A DNA stretch of 64,000 bases from contig OX463814.1 in NCBI GenBank assembly GCA_949825045.1, positions 35,420,383 to 35,484,382 on the forward strand. The letters run 5' to 3'. Every line of letters starts with the position of its first letter. The first letter of the stretch is position 1. Below are positions 43,761 through 54,615 of the stretch, piece after piece. The notes below the pieces were generated by a model, which saw nothing but the letters and a program-made list of their open reading frames with translations, made no database searches and was not told where the DNA came from. Source of the stretch: Argyresthia goedartella. Its lineage: Eukaryota; Arthropoda; Insecta; Lepidoptera; Argyresthiidae. A program made the position numbers and the translations under genes.

Positions 43761-44808
43761 ATTGCGGGTATTGAGTTTTGTGCTTAGTTATTTGTTATTA
43801 TAAGATTATTAATTACTCATTCCAATTATAATAAATAATATTAAGTTTCATATCATATTTGATTTTATTTCTATAATTAAGTTACTCAATTTCTAACCAC
43901 TTCCGGTTTCAATGAGCAAAGAGTTTCGTTAACCTGAGTCTACAGTTCAAAACTTACATACTACAATCAAAAATTTTTTTCAATGTTTCGATGTACGGCC
44001 TTGAATGTAGTCCTACCTAGCATTACAAGCTAAAGTCCATTTCGATAGCATTTCACAATAATGTCAATAAGCCAATTTACACACGATTACGCCGTAACTA
44101 CTTACATTTGAATATCAATCCTGAACACATTCACTTAACAAGGAATCATTTATGTTCTTACATCATTTCGACACCAAGTAACTCCCCTAAGTTATTTTAT
44201 TGCAAAATTATCGGACGACGAATATTTCAAGTTTGTAAAAAGTCATATTATTTTTTTACTCATCAAAGCGCATCAAAGTCTTAATTGTCTTTGGAAAGTT
44301 AGTGTGGTTCATTCTTTTGAATCGATCAATCAGTTTGATTAATTGATTTGCAACTATGAAAAAAATAATGAAGAACTTAAAGGAGATCTACCTACCGAAG
44401 GAGGAGGTGAACCTAAAAAAGTGAAAAGAGGAAATATATATTAATTTTTTTTTTTTACTTCATTCACTGTCCCTGTCCTGTGTCAGTGGGTATTGTTCCG
44501 AGTTCTCTGCGTTTTTCCGTTTCCAGTAATTATCGATGACTTTGCTTCTTGTATTTTGTATTAAGGACATTTTCTTTGCGATTTGGTTGGATTTATTATT
44601 GAAACGACGACATCTGCTTAAAATCACGGACTTTGATTTTTATACGATAGGACCTCTTTCTCAAAAAACAAGGAGGTAACAATAGTAGTTTGTTACACAA
44701 GGAGTGAAAGAGAGGTATTTCGGACGAAGATCCAATTTGGAGCGCAAACGGCGCTAAGGATCGAATCTACTCGAGATATTTAGAATATAGTGGCAATTTT
44801 AGGTTACA
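43761..44808. other. AT-rich intergenic sequence
   Basis: Nothing coding until the transposon. The last 150 bp are probably the leader of the transposase gene. Confidence 0.4.
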
Positions 44809-45693
44809 ATGACTGAGCCGCAACCCAGTACCTCAGGGTGGGAGACTAGTCCGCCTGCCAAAAGACGAAAAATTCATCTGACCACAAGGGAAAAACAAAT
44901 CCTAGTAAATATTTATAATTATTTGGAAAAATCCTCTCCTACATACCCATCAAAAATGTAGATATATAAACAAATTCAGAAATAATGGGGGTGTCTCAGG
45001 ACGTAGTGAGATATACCATGAAGCATAATTTAGAAACTCAAGAAATACCACAGCCAAAGGTACTAACCTAAACTACCTAACCTCACCTAACGCCTCTTTA
45101 AATTACCTGCCAGATTTCATGAAATTTTTGTATTAGATAATATGTCATCAATTATTATTGTACTCATGAACTCACAACATCAAGTTAAGTTATTGTTTTG
45201 TTATTGTTTTGTGAGGATGACAGTCTACCTACGTTATCTCATACAACTATGTATAGAATATTGAAGAAATTGAATTTTTCATACTCAAAACGATCCAGAA
45301 AAAGCACAGTTACAAAATTCGTAAAGGGAAAGTATAGAACAAAATATGTCGATGATCTCGCCGCATCTAAAGGAGTAAATGTTGCGCCTTCCTCCATATC
45401 ACTGTGAGTTGAATCCAATAGAACTGATTTGGGCACAGGTCAAGTCTTACGTAGGAAGAAATAATAAATCTTTTAAAATGGCAGTAATAAAAAATTTGCT
45501 AAAAGAAGGATTGGCGAGAGTCGGAGCAGAACAATGGGCAAAATGCGTCGGTCACGTTTAAAACGAAGAGGAAAGGATGAAAAAATTAGACGGCCTTTTG
45601 GATGTGGCTAGCGATGCTGTAACTCAGCCTTTTATTATAAATGTGACCGATGATGACACATTAAGTGATGATGAATCTGTCACAAGCGAATGA
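44809..45693 (+). pseudogene. DDE transposase, internal-deletion derivative
   Basis: ATG 44809 opens MTEPQPSTSGWETSPPAKRR with LTTREKQILVNIYNYLE, an N-terminal basic and helix-turn-helix region that soon meets stops. LPTLSHTTMYRILKKLNFSY (45209-45280) is the next DNA-binding helix set. It is joined directly to KYVDDLAASKGVNV and, after a frameshift near 45380, LRLPPYHCELNPIELIWAQV with the last catalytic Glu. The stretch that should hold the first two catalytic Asp residues is missing. The C-terminal W.KCVGHV and an acidic end (TDDDTLSDDESVTSE) resemble the other two copies. Confidence 0.75.
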
Positions 45694-46130
45694 CGCGCGT
45701 CAGGTTGGGATATTTGTCTATCTACAGTTATTTTCTATTCTACAAAATTTTCTAAAACAATTTAATTAAGTTTTTAGTATGATGCTAGAGCTCGTCTAAG
45801 CTGAAATTACGCGCCCCACTCCTTGGTTTTGTACTACTTATAGAAAAAAATCGATCGAAAATCGACAGCAAACTATATCTCTTTGATCAATGCCTTTGAC
45901 ATCAGTGTAGGTACAACACTCAAATCTCGCTCATCATAGACAACTGTCAACTGACATTTCTGTTTACATTATTATGAAATGCTATTGAAATGCACTATAG
46001 TATGTAATATTGTATTATTAAGAATTAAAAAGGTTCACTCGTACATAATACTTTCGTTTTACGTTTATCCGTATGCAATGGCATGGAACCCTTCATGTGC
46101 GGGTCCGAAGTCCTACTCGCACTTGAACGG
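45694..46130. other. Intergenic sequence with a repeat head
   Basis: 46085-46140 holds an inverted head of the 33310 family (GTCCTACTCGCACTTGAACGG). Otherwise nothing. Confidence 0.4.
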
Positions 46131-46345
46131 TTTTATTAATTCTGTCTTCAATCTGCCACGGAGATTTCACACTCGGTCACTAGTTATAACTCAATATAAC
46201 ATTGCCGCTCATGAAAATAGGTGGAGACTTCGAGCTATCAGTCTGGAACTAACTCCCCAGCGATATCAGAGGCAGTCGATCAACTAACATTTTTAAAAGT
46301 CGCTTGAAAGACTATCTTTCTAAGTATTTATATGTATTTGTATCT
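46131..46345 (+). pseudogene. LINE ORF2 C-terminal fragment
   Basis: LPRRFHTRSLVITQYNIAAH and WRLRAISL form the C-terminal TR...NI...R...R...WN motif of jockey-type LINEs, with a frameshift after ISL. A second frame then gives TFLKV. Only about 65 codons. Confidence 0.6.
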
Positions 46346-46871
46346 ATTTATGTGTATACATATACAGTGTGATTCTTCATAAATTGGACATATTAAATAG
46401 GGTTAAAGAGGACCATATATTATCGAGAAAAAAATGTTTAAAAAAAATCCAACCCCCCTTATTTTTTTTACAGATTATAAATTTTCGTAAACCATGCACC
46501 AATTAAAAAAAAAAGGGTTTGTCGTGGTCAAATTAACTATATTGTAATGATAAAGAGCAGGCAGTACTGCCAGTTATAAAAAAATGCTGAGAAAATGTTA
46601 ACTGCGTACTAAAATTACGCTTTGTTTTTGAACAATTGTGATTTTTCGACCAATTTTTTTTAGTAATTGCAGTTTAATTCAGAATTTGGTCCCCAAAAAA
46701 GAACTATGATATGACGAAATATTATTTTCCATCATTAGCTTTCAAGTAGCACCTACATTATGTTTCTAAGTTAATTACTTATTAAAAAAAATAAGATTGT
46801 GATACACCTTTTTGACTATTCGGAACCAAGATAATCCTAGCCTAATGATACATCCAGTGGATTAATGAGGT
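46346..46871. other. AT-rich intergenic sequence
   Basis: No supported feature. Confidence 0.4.
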
Positions 46872-47085
46872 GAGATAAATAAATCTAGCCCATCAATGTC
46901 CCCACTGAGGGGCACAGGTCTTTAACTGGATAAGAGTAAGATTGAGCCATACTCCATCACGCTGGCTCAGTTTGGGTTGATGGATGGGTACTACGATACA
47001 TACGCCAAGTAGCGATAGCAGCCTTGACCTGCGCGTGAGAAGCAAGCGTGAAACCCACTAGACTAGACCATGGAGAGCAAATGTA
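46872..47085 (+). repeat. Dispersed repeat of the cacgctgg type
   Basis: CCCCACTGAGGGGCACAGG and CATCACGCTGGCTCAGTTTG followed by TTGATGGATGGGTACTACG form a repeat that I recall as frequent in Lepidoptera. A partial copy is at 16510-16595. Confidence 0.6.
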
Positions 47086-47098
47086 ATAAAACGATAAT

Positions 47099-47515
47099 AG
47101 TAGTTTATGTGACTGCTGCATAATGCCTAATTATGTACAGTTACATACACTATTGTATCTACACACATATCATAAGCTCTCTTTGATGTGTTCAGGAACC
47201 GCATGTTTGACCGGCATTGTGGTTCTGCAATTGTTTAGCTTGTTCTTTAGTACCAACTTCACGCAGACGGGCGTCGTCGTTCGAAATTTAAATGTCAGTA
47301 CCAACTTCACAGACAAACTAGGGACGGCACGCGGGTGGGCGTCGGCGTTCGAAATTTGAATGTCATTATATGTAGAAAAACTACACAAAATGACCATAAT
47401 GTGTAGTTTTCCAAATACGAAACGAGTTTTTACCAAGGAGTTTAACATAATGCTGATCGTAACGTGCGGTTTTTGAACGCAGAAAAAAGGGTTTATGATA
47501 CGTGTGTAGATAAAA
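47099..47515. repeat. MITE-like repeat copy 2, without the palindromic module
   Basis: TAGTAGTTTATGTGACTGC to GTGTAGATAAA matches 15328-15741. GACTGCTGCATAATGCC reads directly into TAATTATGTACAG, so the about 80-bp palindrome is absent. It instead carries about 80 extra bp (47330-47412) that repeat GGGCGTCGGCGTTCGAAATT and add a small TAGAAAAACTACAC...GTGTAGTTTTCC hairpin. Confidence 0.8.
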
Positions 47516-47915
47516 AATATTAAGTACAATTCATATCATTTATTTTGTTAGTAAATGTATGTCACAGGGCCTTACAATGCGAAGATGGAGCAGGAATACT
47601 TTGGTAACTGCTTGATCTCGTGAAACAGAAATACATACTTACATATGTTTTTATATTTTTAATTTTTATAGACATGGATTATTTAATGGTTTCTACAGAT
47701 ATCTGTAATGATCTTTTAGTCTACCTACCTACTACCTACCTTTTGTGTTTTCTAAGTTATGTTTTGTGTATTATCTTAATAAACGCAATGTCTTAAAAAA
47801 ATATATATCGATATCGGTAGGTGGTTTATTATTTTTATTAATATATCAAATGTTGTGAAGACATAGACTATTGTAAGACATAGACTATTGAAAATGTGTA
47901 GGATGGTGAGATCTA
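47516..47915. other. AT-rich intergenic sequence
   Basis: AGACATAGACTATTG is duplicated in tandem at about 47859-47890. Confidence 0.4.
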
Positions 47916-48069
47916 TACTGCGATTTTTAATTTGAGGCCAGAAATGTAAACAAACAACTGTCATTTTCCAGTACAAAAAGTACATTATGAATGTCAAAGT
48001 CAACGGTTTTGTTCTAGAAAATGAAAATTGTTTGTTTATATTTCTGGCCTCAAATTAAAAATCGCAGTA
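47916..48069. repeat. 154-bp MITE with 42-bp terminal repeats and TA duplication
   Basis: Left arm 47916-47957 (TACTGCGATTTTTAATTTGA...) and right arm 48028-48069 match at 41 of 42. TA flanks at 47914-47915 and 48070-48071. This fits a Tc1/mariner-mobilised MITE. The near-identical arms suggest youth or recent gene conversion. Confidence 0.9.
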
Positions 48070-48071
48070 TA

Positions 48072-49085
48072 AATATTTCCAGCGGACGTGAGCGTGGAAC
48101 TTATGTTTGACAGCTGTGCGATGCATAAAGTTATTAAGCAAAGAGTTTCGTTAAACTGGCGCGTTGCTTCTTATGTTCGACAATGGATTGATACGGGCTG
48201 AGTATGATGATGATGACGATTGATGATCTTCAGATGGGTGCCTTTTAAATGATGGATCATAGTTTTCTGACCGGGAAGTATATGAGAATACCTAATACGC
48301 GTTACGAAGTCTCCTCCCCGGGCATCAAGTTAATTATAAAGGAGCCTTGATATAACATTACGGATGACACGTAAAACTGTTGGTCCCGGATACTATCGCC
48401 ACTCGGTGGTAGTCGTAAAGTTGTGTCGAAGCCCTAATAGGCCAGCGTGATACCTGCTGACAGTCGAGTTGGCCACTAGCCCGACACCCCTTCGTCAATC
48501 CGCACTACGCCATTGTGGTGGATCATGGCTATCTTACCCGTACCCATCGGTGGGGACTTCAACGGTCTGCATTTTATTTTATTTTCTATAGAAGACACTC
48601 CAATATTATTCCTTAGATCCATTTAACGTTGGTAAAGTTACTTTACTATTTACTTGTAGACAAAGCCTTGCAGAGCGCCAGAGTTGGGTCTTCTTGAGAT
48701 CCTATGGACTTGGCAACATCCTCCCCATCAACAACATGTCTTTTGGTGCGAGTCGCTATTCTGATCACGGTAACCAGGAAGCCAAAGACAATTTCTTCCA
48801 AAATACTGGTAGCAGTGACTCAGTATGTTTCTGACAAGCTCTCCTACTATCGGGTCCATTATTATTTTATCAAAGCAGCCACACGGGCGCGGGCGGTGCA
48901 GTGGTCGCTAATTCTACTTCACAAAGAGATAAATTGAACATCGTTTACATAACGGTAACCACGATTTAGGCCGACTACCATGAAGACGTGTTATCACTTT
49001 TCCCTGAATAACTTTGATAATTCCAGATACAGGAGATGTTTAAAAAACCGAGGCCGGGCGTCAACGAAATGTAACTCAGATTAAA
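48072..49085. other. Intergenic sequence, weak repeats
   Basis: GATGATGATGACGATTGATGATC near 48210 is a repeat tail. 48360-48560 looks repetitive but was not identified. GCAAAGAGTTTCGTTAA at 48137 also occurs at 43916. Confidence 0.35.
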
Positions 49086-49225
49086 GACCACCTGAATGGC
49101 CGAGTCGGCTGTGACCCTGCCTACGAAGCCAAGGGTCTCGGATTCGAGTCCCGGTGGGGGCAAAATATTTGTTTGATGAGAATGGATGTTTGTACCCTAG
49201 TCATGGTTGTTTATCTATCTTAGTA
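49086..49225 (+). mobile_element. tRNA-derived SINE, copy 2 (3'-truncated)
   Basis: GAATGGCCGAGTCGGCTGTG and GATTCGAGTCCCGGTGGGGG followed by the same GATGTTTGTACCCTAGTCAT body as copy 1. It stops about 100 bp before the normal end. Confidence 0.8.
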
Positions 49226-49860
49226 TAATTGACCGAGCGAGCGAAGCTCCGTTCAGGATTGGGCAAAAATGCTTTCGTTTGTCTATCTGTGCGGTTGTTC
49301 TCCTCTACCGGTCGCATTTCTCAACCGATTCTCGTAAAATTTTGTGAGCAGGTTGGATAATTAAATATAATTTGTTAGTCAATTCAGTTTTTGGATTTTT
49401 TTCGAAATGTCGGAGATTAGGGGTTTGAAAAAGTAAAAAAAAGGTTCAGGCCAAACGGCTTGACGGATTTTTACATATTAGATATGCTTTTCAGATCTCT
49501 AGAAGACATTTGGAAGGCGGACCTGATCTTCTAGTTATTTACTATTACTACTTTTAGTTAACACAAGATATCTCCCAAATGTTTGTTTCAATATTTAAAT
49601 TTACTTAATTTTCTGCAGGTATTGTGTGCTGTGTGGGAAGAGACCACAGACTTGAGTAATCGATATTAATTGCAACTTGATACCTACGCGCGTTCCTAAA
49701 AAAAGGGCCTTGACAGACAGACAGACAGGCGGACAGACGGACAACAATGTGATCCTATAAGGTTCGTCAATGCTGTCTGTCCGTCCGTCAATCCGTATGT
49801 CACAGCAACTTTATGCAGAAACTATTACGACCACACAGTTGAAACTTGGTACGTAGATGT
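49226..49860. repeat. Dispersed repeats, including a head-to-head CAGA/TCTG pair
   Basis: GACCGAGCGAGCGAAGCTCC starts one family (49231). GACAGACAGACAGGCGGACA at about 49713 is the CAGACGGAC block of the 33310 family, and TGTCTGTCCGTCCGTCAATC at about 49774 is its inverted mate, about 60 bp apart. Confidence 0.6.
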
Positions 49861-50044
49861 ACTTTTTTTTTTTTGGAGGGTAGCCTAGCAAGCAACAGTT
49901 AAAAAGTCTGTCTATCTATTTTAAATTAATTTCAATTAAAATAAAAGTTTAATGTCAATAATTTTATTATAAATCTAGGCCTAGACCCCTAACATCACTG
50001 GACAAATCACATTTTCAATATACATACCTGGAAATCATATAACA

Positions 50045-50863
50045 ATGGAGCTCTACAATAAATTGAACAACAATATGGAGAAGATAGTGACCACTTTCAA
50101 CTCCAGGATGTCACAGTATGAGAAGGACCTTCGGGAGGCCGCCACCATGTCCTCGTCCAGCAGCCCACCCGATCTCAACACCATCGCCAGCGAGTTTGTG
50201 GAATTTAAGGCATTCACTTGGAACTGCCTTGACTTGCTGCGCGCACAGATGGAGTTGCTACTTGCTGGCCAGGACCGTCTCGAGATGGCGTCCAGACGGA
50301 AGGTGCTTCTTCTCCATGGTGTTCCTGAAGTGGAGAATGAGGACTCCGTTGACATTGGGCGTGCAGTATTGTCCGACCAAATGAAGTTGTCCCCGGAGTG
50401 TGTGTCCAACATCAGTGTTGTGCAAAGACTAGGATCCATGAAGAAGCCGTCGCATCCCCGTCCGTTGTTGGTGAGGTTCTCGACCTTTAGTGCTCGCTCA
50501 GAGGCCTGGAAAGGCAAGACCGCATTGAAGGGATCCAGAGTCACAGTAACCGAGTTTTTAACAAAGACAAGGCATGAGGTGTTTATGGCTGCCAGGAAGC
50601 ACTTTGGTGTGCAGAATTGCTGGACTACAGATGGCAGGATCATCTTGCTGCTTCCTGACAAATCCAGACAGAAGGTGGAGCGTATGTCGGAGCTTCTGGT
50701 TCACACCAGCAAGTTCCCTCCTTCTGTTGGGCAGTCGGATCCTGCTAAGATATCTGCTCCAAAGGCGGCTGGGGTTGCTTCAAGTGCAGTGGCTGCCTCT
50801 TCGGCGCCCGGCACTGCCAAGCGTCAAATCAGGCGCGCTGGTCCGACTAAAGCCAAGAAATAA
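50045..50863 (+). CDS. LINE ORF1 protein, RNA-binding chaperone type
   Basis: ORF1 proteins coat LINE RNA. Residues 1-35 and about 45-82 are charged and helical, likely a coiled coil. From about 84 (RRKVLLLHGVPEVE) to 150 (HPRPLLVRFSTFSAR) the pattern fits an RRM-like fold, with the VQRLG and RPLLVRF blocks typical of L1/CR1 ORF1. The C-terminal domain follows (KGSRVTVTEFLTKTRHEV, DGRIILLLPDKSRQK). The last 45 residues are Ala/Ser/Lys-rich and basic. No CCHC knuckles are present. The ATG at 50045 is in AACAATGG, a good context. It is followed by a 600-bp gap to ORF2. Confidence 0.75.
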   Translation: MELYNKLNNNMEKIVTTFNSRMSQYEKDLREAATMSSSSSPPDLNTIASEFVEFKAFTWNCLDLLRAQMELLLAGQDRLEMASRRKVLLLHGVPEVENEDSVDIGRAVLSDQMKLSPECVSNISVVQRLGSMKKPSHPRPLLVRFSTFSARSEAWKGKTALKGSRVTVTEFLTKTRHEVFMAARKHFGVQNCWTTDGRIILLLPDKSRQKVERMSELLVHTSKFPPSVGQSDPAKISAPKAAGVASSAVAASSAPGTAKRQIRRAGPTKAKK

Positions 50864-51463
50864 ACATCTTTTCCGTACTCGCTATCACAATTTGGACGGG
50901 TAATACTCATTTTCCCAACAAGGTAGTTATTTTATTCATTTATTTTTGTTCACCTTCAATAATGTATGTAATTATTTTTCGGTTTCTGTTTCATGCTCCT
51001 GTCTGAAGTCAACATTCATTCAATTCATGTTTGTCATTGTGTCAATTATGTCATCCTTTTATTCCAACACTGCCCCAACGTTCATCCAACGTTGAGCTGT
51101 TGTTGCTGTATTGTCGGACGGAACGCAGGGCGTGTTCCATATAAATTAATGTTAATTCTATACAAAAATAATGTTAGTGTTCCATATTACCTAAATGCTC
51201 TGTGTATTAGTGATTGTTCCACAATGTGTCCCGTTTTCGTGAAATTAGTCCATTTATGTGTATTATTCTTCCTCAATGTTTAGGATGAATTATTTTTCTG
51301 AATTTTCCCCCGAAAAGCCCAGTGTATGTACGACTGGGTTCAGGCTATTTATTTATATTAATTTGAATATTTTTTTTTTTTATAGTAATATCGATTATTG
51401 GGTTTATTTATTATATATATATATATATTTGTATTCATTTTATTAGTATATTTATTTTAGACT
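50864..51463 (+). other. LINE inter-ORF spacer
   Basis: 600 bp with stops in all frames, T-rich near the end with a (TA)n run at 51412-51428. Directly before the ORF2 ATG it reads TATTTATTTTAGACTATGG, which resembles a 3' splice site. A spacer this long is unusual for two-ORF LINEs, where ORFs often overlap or lie close. Confidence 0.6.
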
Positions 51464-54400
51464 ATGGATACCTACAACTTTAGTAATAGTTTCTTCTCAT
51501 CTTGTGATAACGATATTTCTGTTAGCGCGGGAAGTGTTGGGTCAACAGCGGATGATTCGCTGTCATATAACTTGAAACGGGTGTTTTCAAACCTTGGTGC
51601 AAACTTCAACGTTGTTCATATTAATGCTCAAAGCATTCATACCAGCTATGCTGACCTTCTTGTAGTTTCTAGTGATCTGAACATACATGGCATTCTTGTT
51701 TCGGAATCTTTTCTCAAGCCATCTCTTTCTTCTGCCATGTATGCTCTGCCAGGGTTCAGTCTCTACCGGAACGACAGGATAGGCAAGGCTGATGGCGGTG
51801 TTGCTATCTACCTACGTTCTGACATCCCATGCAAAGTCATCAGCCAGTCGCCAAGCCTGTACTCTGGTTCTGCTGAACACCTGTTCCTGGAGATATTCTT
51901 GCGTCACAACAAAGTCCTCCTGGGTGTCTATTATAGCCCCTCTCTTCGAATCGACTATTTTAACTCTTTTGAAACCCTTCTCAGTGACTTGACTCCTCTT
52001 TATAGCGACACCCTAATTCTCGGCGACTTCAACACTTGCCTTCTCAAGAATAACGGTCGCTCAGCGAAGCTGAATTCTCTTGTAAGTTCATTTAACATGC
52101 ATATCCTTCCTCTAGAGGCCACTCACTTTCAACCACACTGCACCCCCTCTCTTCTAGATCTAATGATAACTTCTGACATGTCTAAGGTTGCTGCGCATGG
52201 CCAACTTAACGCCCCTTTCTCCTATCACAATCTTATTTACCTCTCTTATAAGATAAAGCCTCCCAAGCGTGCAGCTAAATTCCTTGACATTCGTAGCTTC
52301 AAGGGCATGGATATAACCTCCCTTAATTCAGACGCCTCCTCTGTCGACTGGTCGCCTGTCTACGGTAGTGAGACCATTGATGACAAAGTACGGAACTTCA
52401 ACTCTATTGTCCTGAGCTTGTTTGATAAGCATGCTCCGGTCAAGAGGGTTAAAGTGAAGCATCTTCCTGCACCGTGGCTTACTGACACCATTAAGGGTCT
52501 GATGGCTAAGAGAAACCGTGCCAAGTCTAGATATAAGAGGGATCCGACCGACGAGAATCTTTTAATTTTCAAACGCCTCCGTAATCGTTGCACTCGCCTG
52601 TGTCGTGATTCTAAACGCCGTCATATCTACGAATGTATCGAGAGCTATACTCCAGCACAGGTCTGGAAGTTCCTGAAGACCCTTGGTGTTGGTAAGTCAC
52701 AGGAATTGGCAGCCGGAAATGTCGATCTCCGGGGTCTCAATAGTTTCTTTGCAACTCCCCCTGTCGCGATAGACTCCCTCGTCAAGGATGCAACCCTTCG
52801 TAACCTACGGTCCAAGGCATCATCCCTCACCTCAGCATTTAATTTCATCCCTGTCGGAATCGGCGCAGTAAGGAGGGCAATACTGGCAATCTCGTCGAAG
52901 GCCATAGGTGAGGACAAGATATGTTCGCAGATGATAACAACTATCATTGATGTACTGTTACCTCTCATCACCCACATAATTAATGTGTCGCTTGACCAAT
53001 GTTGCTACCCCAGCCAGTGGAAATTGGCACTTGTGATTCCCCTCCCCAAATCGTCTAATCCCGCCTTCTTTAAAGATTTCCGTCCCATTTCTATTCTGCC
53101 TATCCTCTCCAAAGTCCTGGAATCAATTGTCCACTCCCAACTCTCCTCCTACCTTTCCTCAAAAATGTTACTGAATCCCCACCAATCAGGTTTCAGGCCG
53201 GGTCACAGCACTACCACAGCACTGCTCAAAGTCACTGACGACATTCAATTAGCTATGGATCAAAAGCAGCTTACGGTCCTTACACTGCTTGATTTCAGTA
53301 GCGCCTTTAACTGCGTCGATTTCGATATACTAGTCGAAATTTTAAAGTCACTTAATGTCTCCTCGCACTCTGCTCGCTGGTTTGACTCTTACCTGAGAGA
53401 CCGCCAGCAACGCATTAAGTCTGAGGAGATCTCAACGGACTGGTGTGATCTCTCCGCAGGTGTTCCGCAGGGAGGCATCCTTTCTCCTCTCCTCTTCTCG
53501 GTATTCATTAACTCCATCTCTGACGTTCTTACCTCTTCTTATCATCTGTACGCAGATGACCTTCAAATATATCGGCACTTCTCTCCGTGTGATGTGAATC
53601 TGACAGTAGAGGCGTTGAATGCTGATCTCGATAACATCAGGAAATGGGCTACCTCTTATGGTCTGCTTGTCAACCCGGGCAAATCGCAGGCCATGATTTT
53701 GGGTACTCGTCACTCTCATAACCTAGTTCAGAAAATGCCCGTCGACCCTATAGTGTATGATGGTAACATAATCTCATACAGCGAGAAGGCCAAGAATCTT
53801 GGGGTTGTATTTGATAAATTGTTGTCCTGGTCGCCCCATGTTTGTGAGGTCAGCAGACGAGTCTTTGCGTCATTTCACTCCCTACGGAGATTGCAGCACT
53901 TCCTGCCACAGCAGACTAAAATCACCCTTGCCCAGTCCCTCCTACTACCTTTAATCGACTATGCAGATGTTTGCTGGATCGGTGCGAACGAAGAACAACT
54001 GAACAAACTCGAACGACTTCAAAACCTCGGGATTCGGTTTGTCTTCGGGCTGCGCAAGTATGACCATGTCTCACAGTATCGCAAGGAGTTGGGGTGGCTT
54101 CCGATCCGCCTTCGTCGTGATATGCACGTTCTCTCCTATCTGTTCAACATTTTGCGAAACCCCCGCTACCCCTCATATCTTCGAGAACGTTTCGAGTTTA
54201 TTTCCTCCAGGCATAGCAACCGGAGATCCCACACGATGTCTCTTCTCTCTACTCCTCGGCATAACACTGCCGCTTACAAACACTCGTTTAGGTTAACGGC
54301 GATCCGACTGTGGAACGCACTTCCCTGCGCTATTAGAGATAGTCCCTCAATTTTCACTTTTAAGACAAGATTGAAAGAGCATTTCCTTTCTCTTTCGTGA
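51464..54400 (+). CDS. LINE ORF2: AP-type endonuclease and reverse transcriptase
   Basis: ORF2 nicks target DNA and reverse-transcribes the LINE RNA there. Endonuclease, residues about 48-262: HINAQS (Asn 54), LVSES (Glu 81), GVYYSPS, LILGDFN (187-190) and LLDLMITSD. The last block reads SYHNL at 253-257 where most families have SDH; the Asp is Tyr. RT, about 460-800: DFRPISILPILSKVLES, SGFRPGHSTT, LLDFSSAF (608-615), AGVPQGGILSPLLF (665-678), catalytic YADD 696-699 and KAKNLGVVFD. The C-terminal region ends FRLTAIRLWNALPCAIRDS. Stop TGA 54398-54400. Length is normal for the group. All RT catalytic residues are present. Confidence 0.9.
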   Translation: MDTYNFSNSFFSSCDNDISVSAGSVGSTADDSLSYNLKRVFSNLGANFNVVHINAQSIHTSYADLLVVSSDLNIHGILVSESFLKPSLSSAMYALPGFSLYRNDRIGKADGGVAIYLRSDIPCKVISQSPSLYSGSAEHLFLEIFLRHNKVLLGVYYSPSLRIDYFNSFETLLSDLTPLYSDTLILGDFNTCLLKNNGRSAKLNSLVSSFNMHILPLEATHFQPHCTPSLLDLMITSDMSKVAAHGQLNAPFSYHNLIYLSYKIKPPKRAAKFLDIRSFKGMDITSLNSDASSVDWSPVYGSETIDDKVRNFNSIVLSLFDKHAPVKRVKVKHLPAPWLTDTIKGLMAKRNRAKSRYKRDPTDENLLIFKRLRNRCTRLCRDSKRRHIYECIESYTPAQVWKFLKTLGVGKSQELAAGNVDLRGLNSFFATPPVAIDSLVKDATLRNLRSKASSLTSAFNFIPVGIGAVRRAILAISSKAIGEDKICSQMITTIIDVLLPLITHIINVSLDQCCYPSQWKLALVIPLPKSSNPAFFKDFRPISILPILSKVLESIVHSQLSSYLSSKMLLNPHQSGFRPGHSTTTALLKVTDDIQLAMDQKQLTVLTLLDFSSAFNCVDFDILVEILKSLNVSSHSARWFDSYLRDRQQRIKSEEISTDWCDLSAGVPQGGILSPLLFSVFINSISDVLTSSYHLYADDLQIYRHFSPCDVNLTVEALNADLDNIRKWATSYGLLVNPGKSQAMILGTRHSHNLVQKMPVDPIVYDGNIISYSEKAKNLGVVFDKLLSWSPHVCEVSRRVFASFHSLRRLQHFLPQQTKITLAQSLLLPLIDYADVCWIGANEEQLNKLERLQNLGIRFVFGLRKYDHVSQYRKELGWLPIRLRRDMHVLSYLFNILRNPRYPSYLRERFEFISSRHSNRRSHTMSLLSTPRHNTAAYKHSFRLTAIRLWNALPCAIRDSPSIFTFKTRLKEHFLSLS

Positions 54401-54599
54401 TAGGTACTTTTATATATGTATATATAAGTAGTATATGTTTGATATATATAAAAATTTTTGCTTTTGTATTTTATTTAGTATATATCATGTATTAAATTAT
54501 TATGTTTTAGTTGTAAACAATTAGATGTACAGTTTTATTGCGCACTAGGACTCTCCTGTTGCACAATTTTTCCTGTCCTACCTAGGTTTGCTGGTAGAA

Positions 54600-54615
54600 A
54601 TCTCTCTTTAGAGAT
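54600..54615 (+). promoter_or_regulatory. Conserved LINE 3' UTR stem-loop
   Basis: ATCTCT-CTTT-AGAGAT. The same stem with other loops occurs at 20812-20827 (minus), 27482-27497 and 40312-40327. 3' UTR hairpins are used by some LINE RTs to recognise their RNA; that role is inferred here. Confidence 0.65.

Noticed and set aside
50053..50661. 202-codon minus-strand ORF
   Set aside because: It is the antisense shadow of LINE ORF1.
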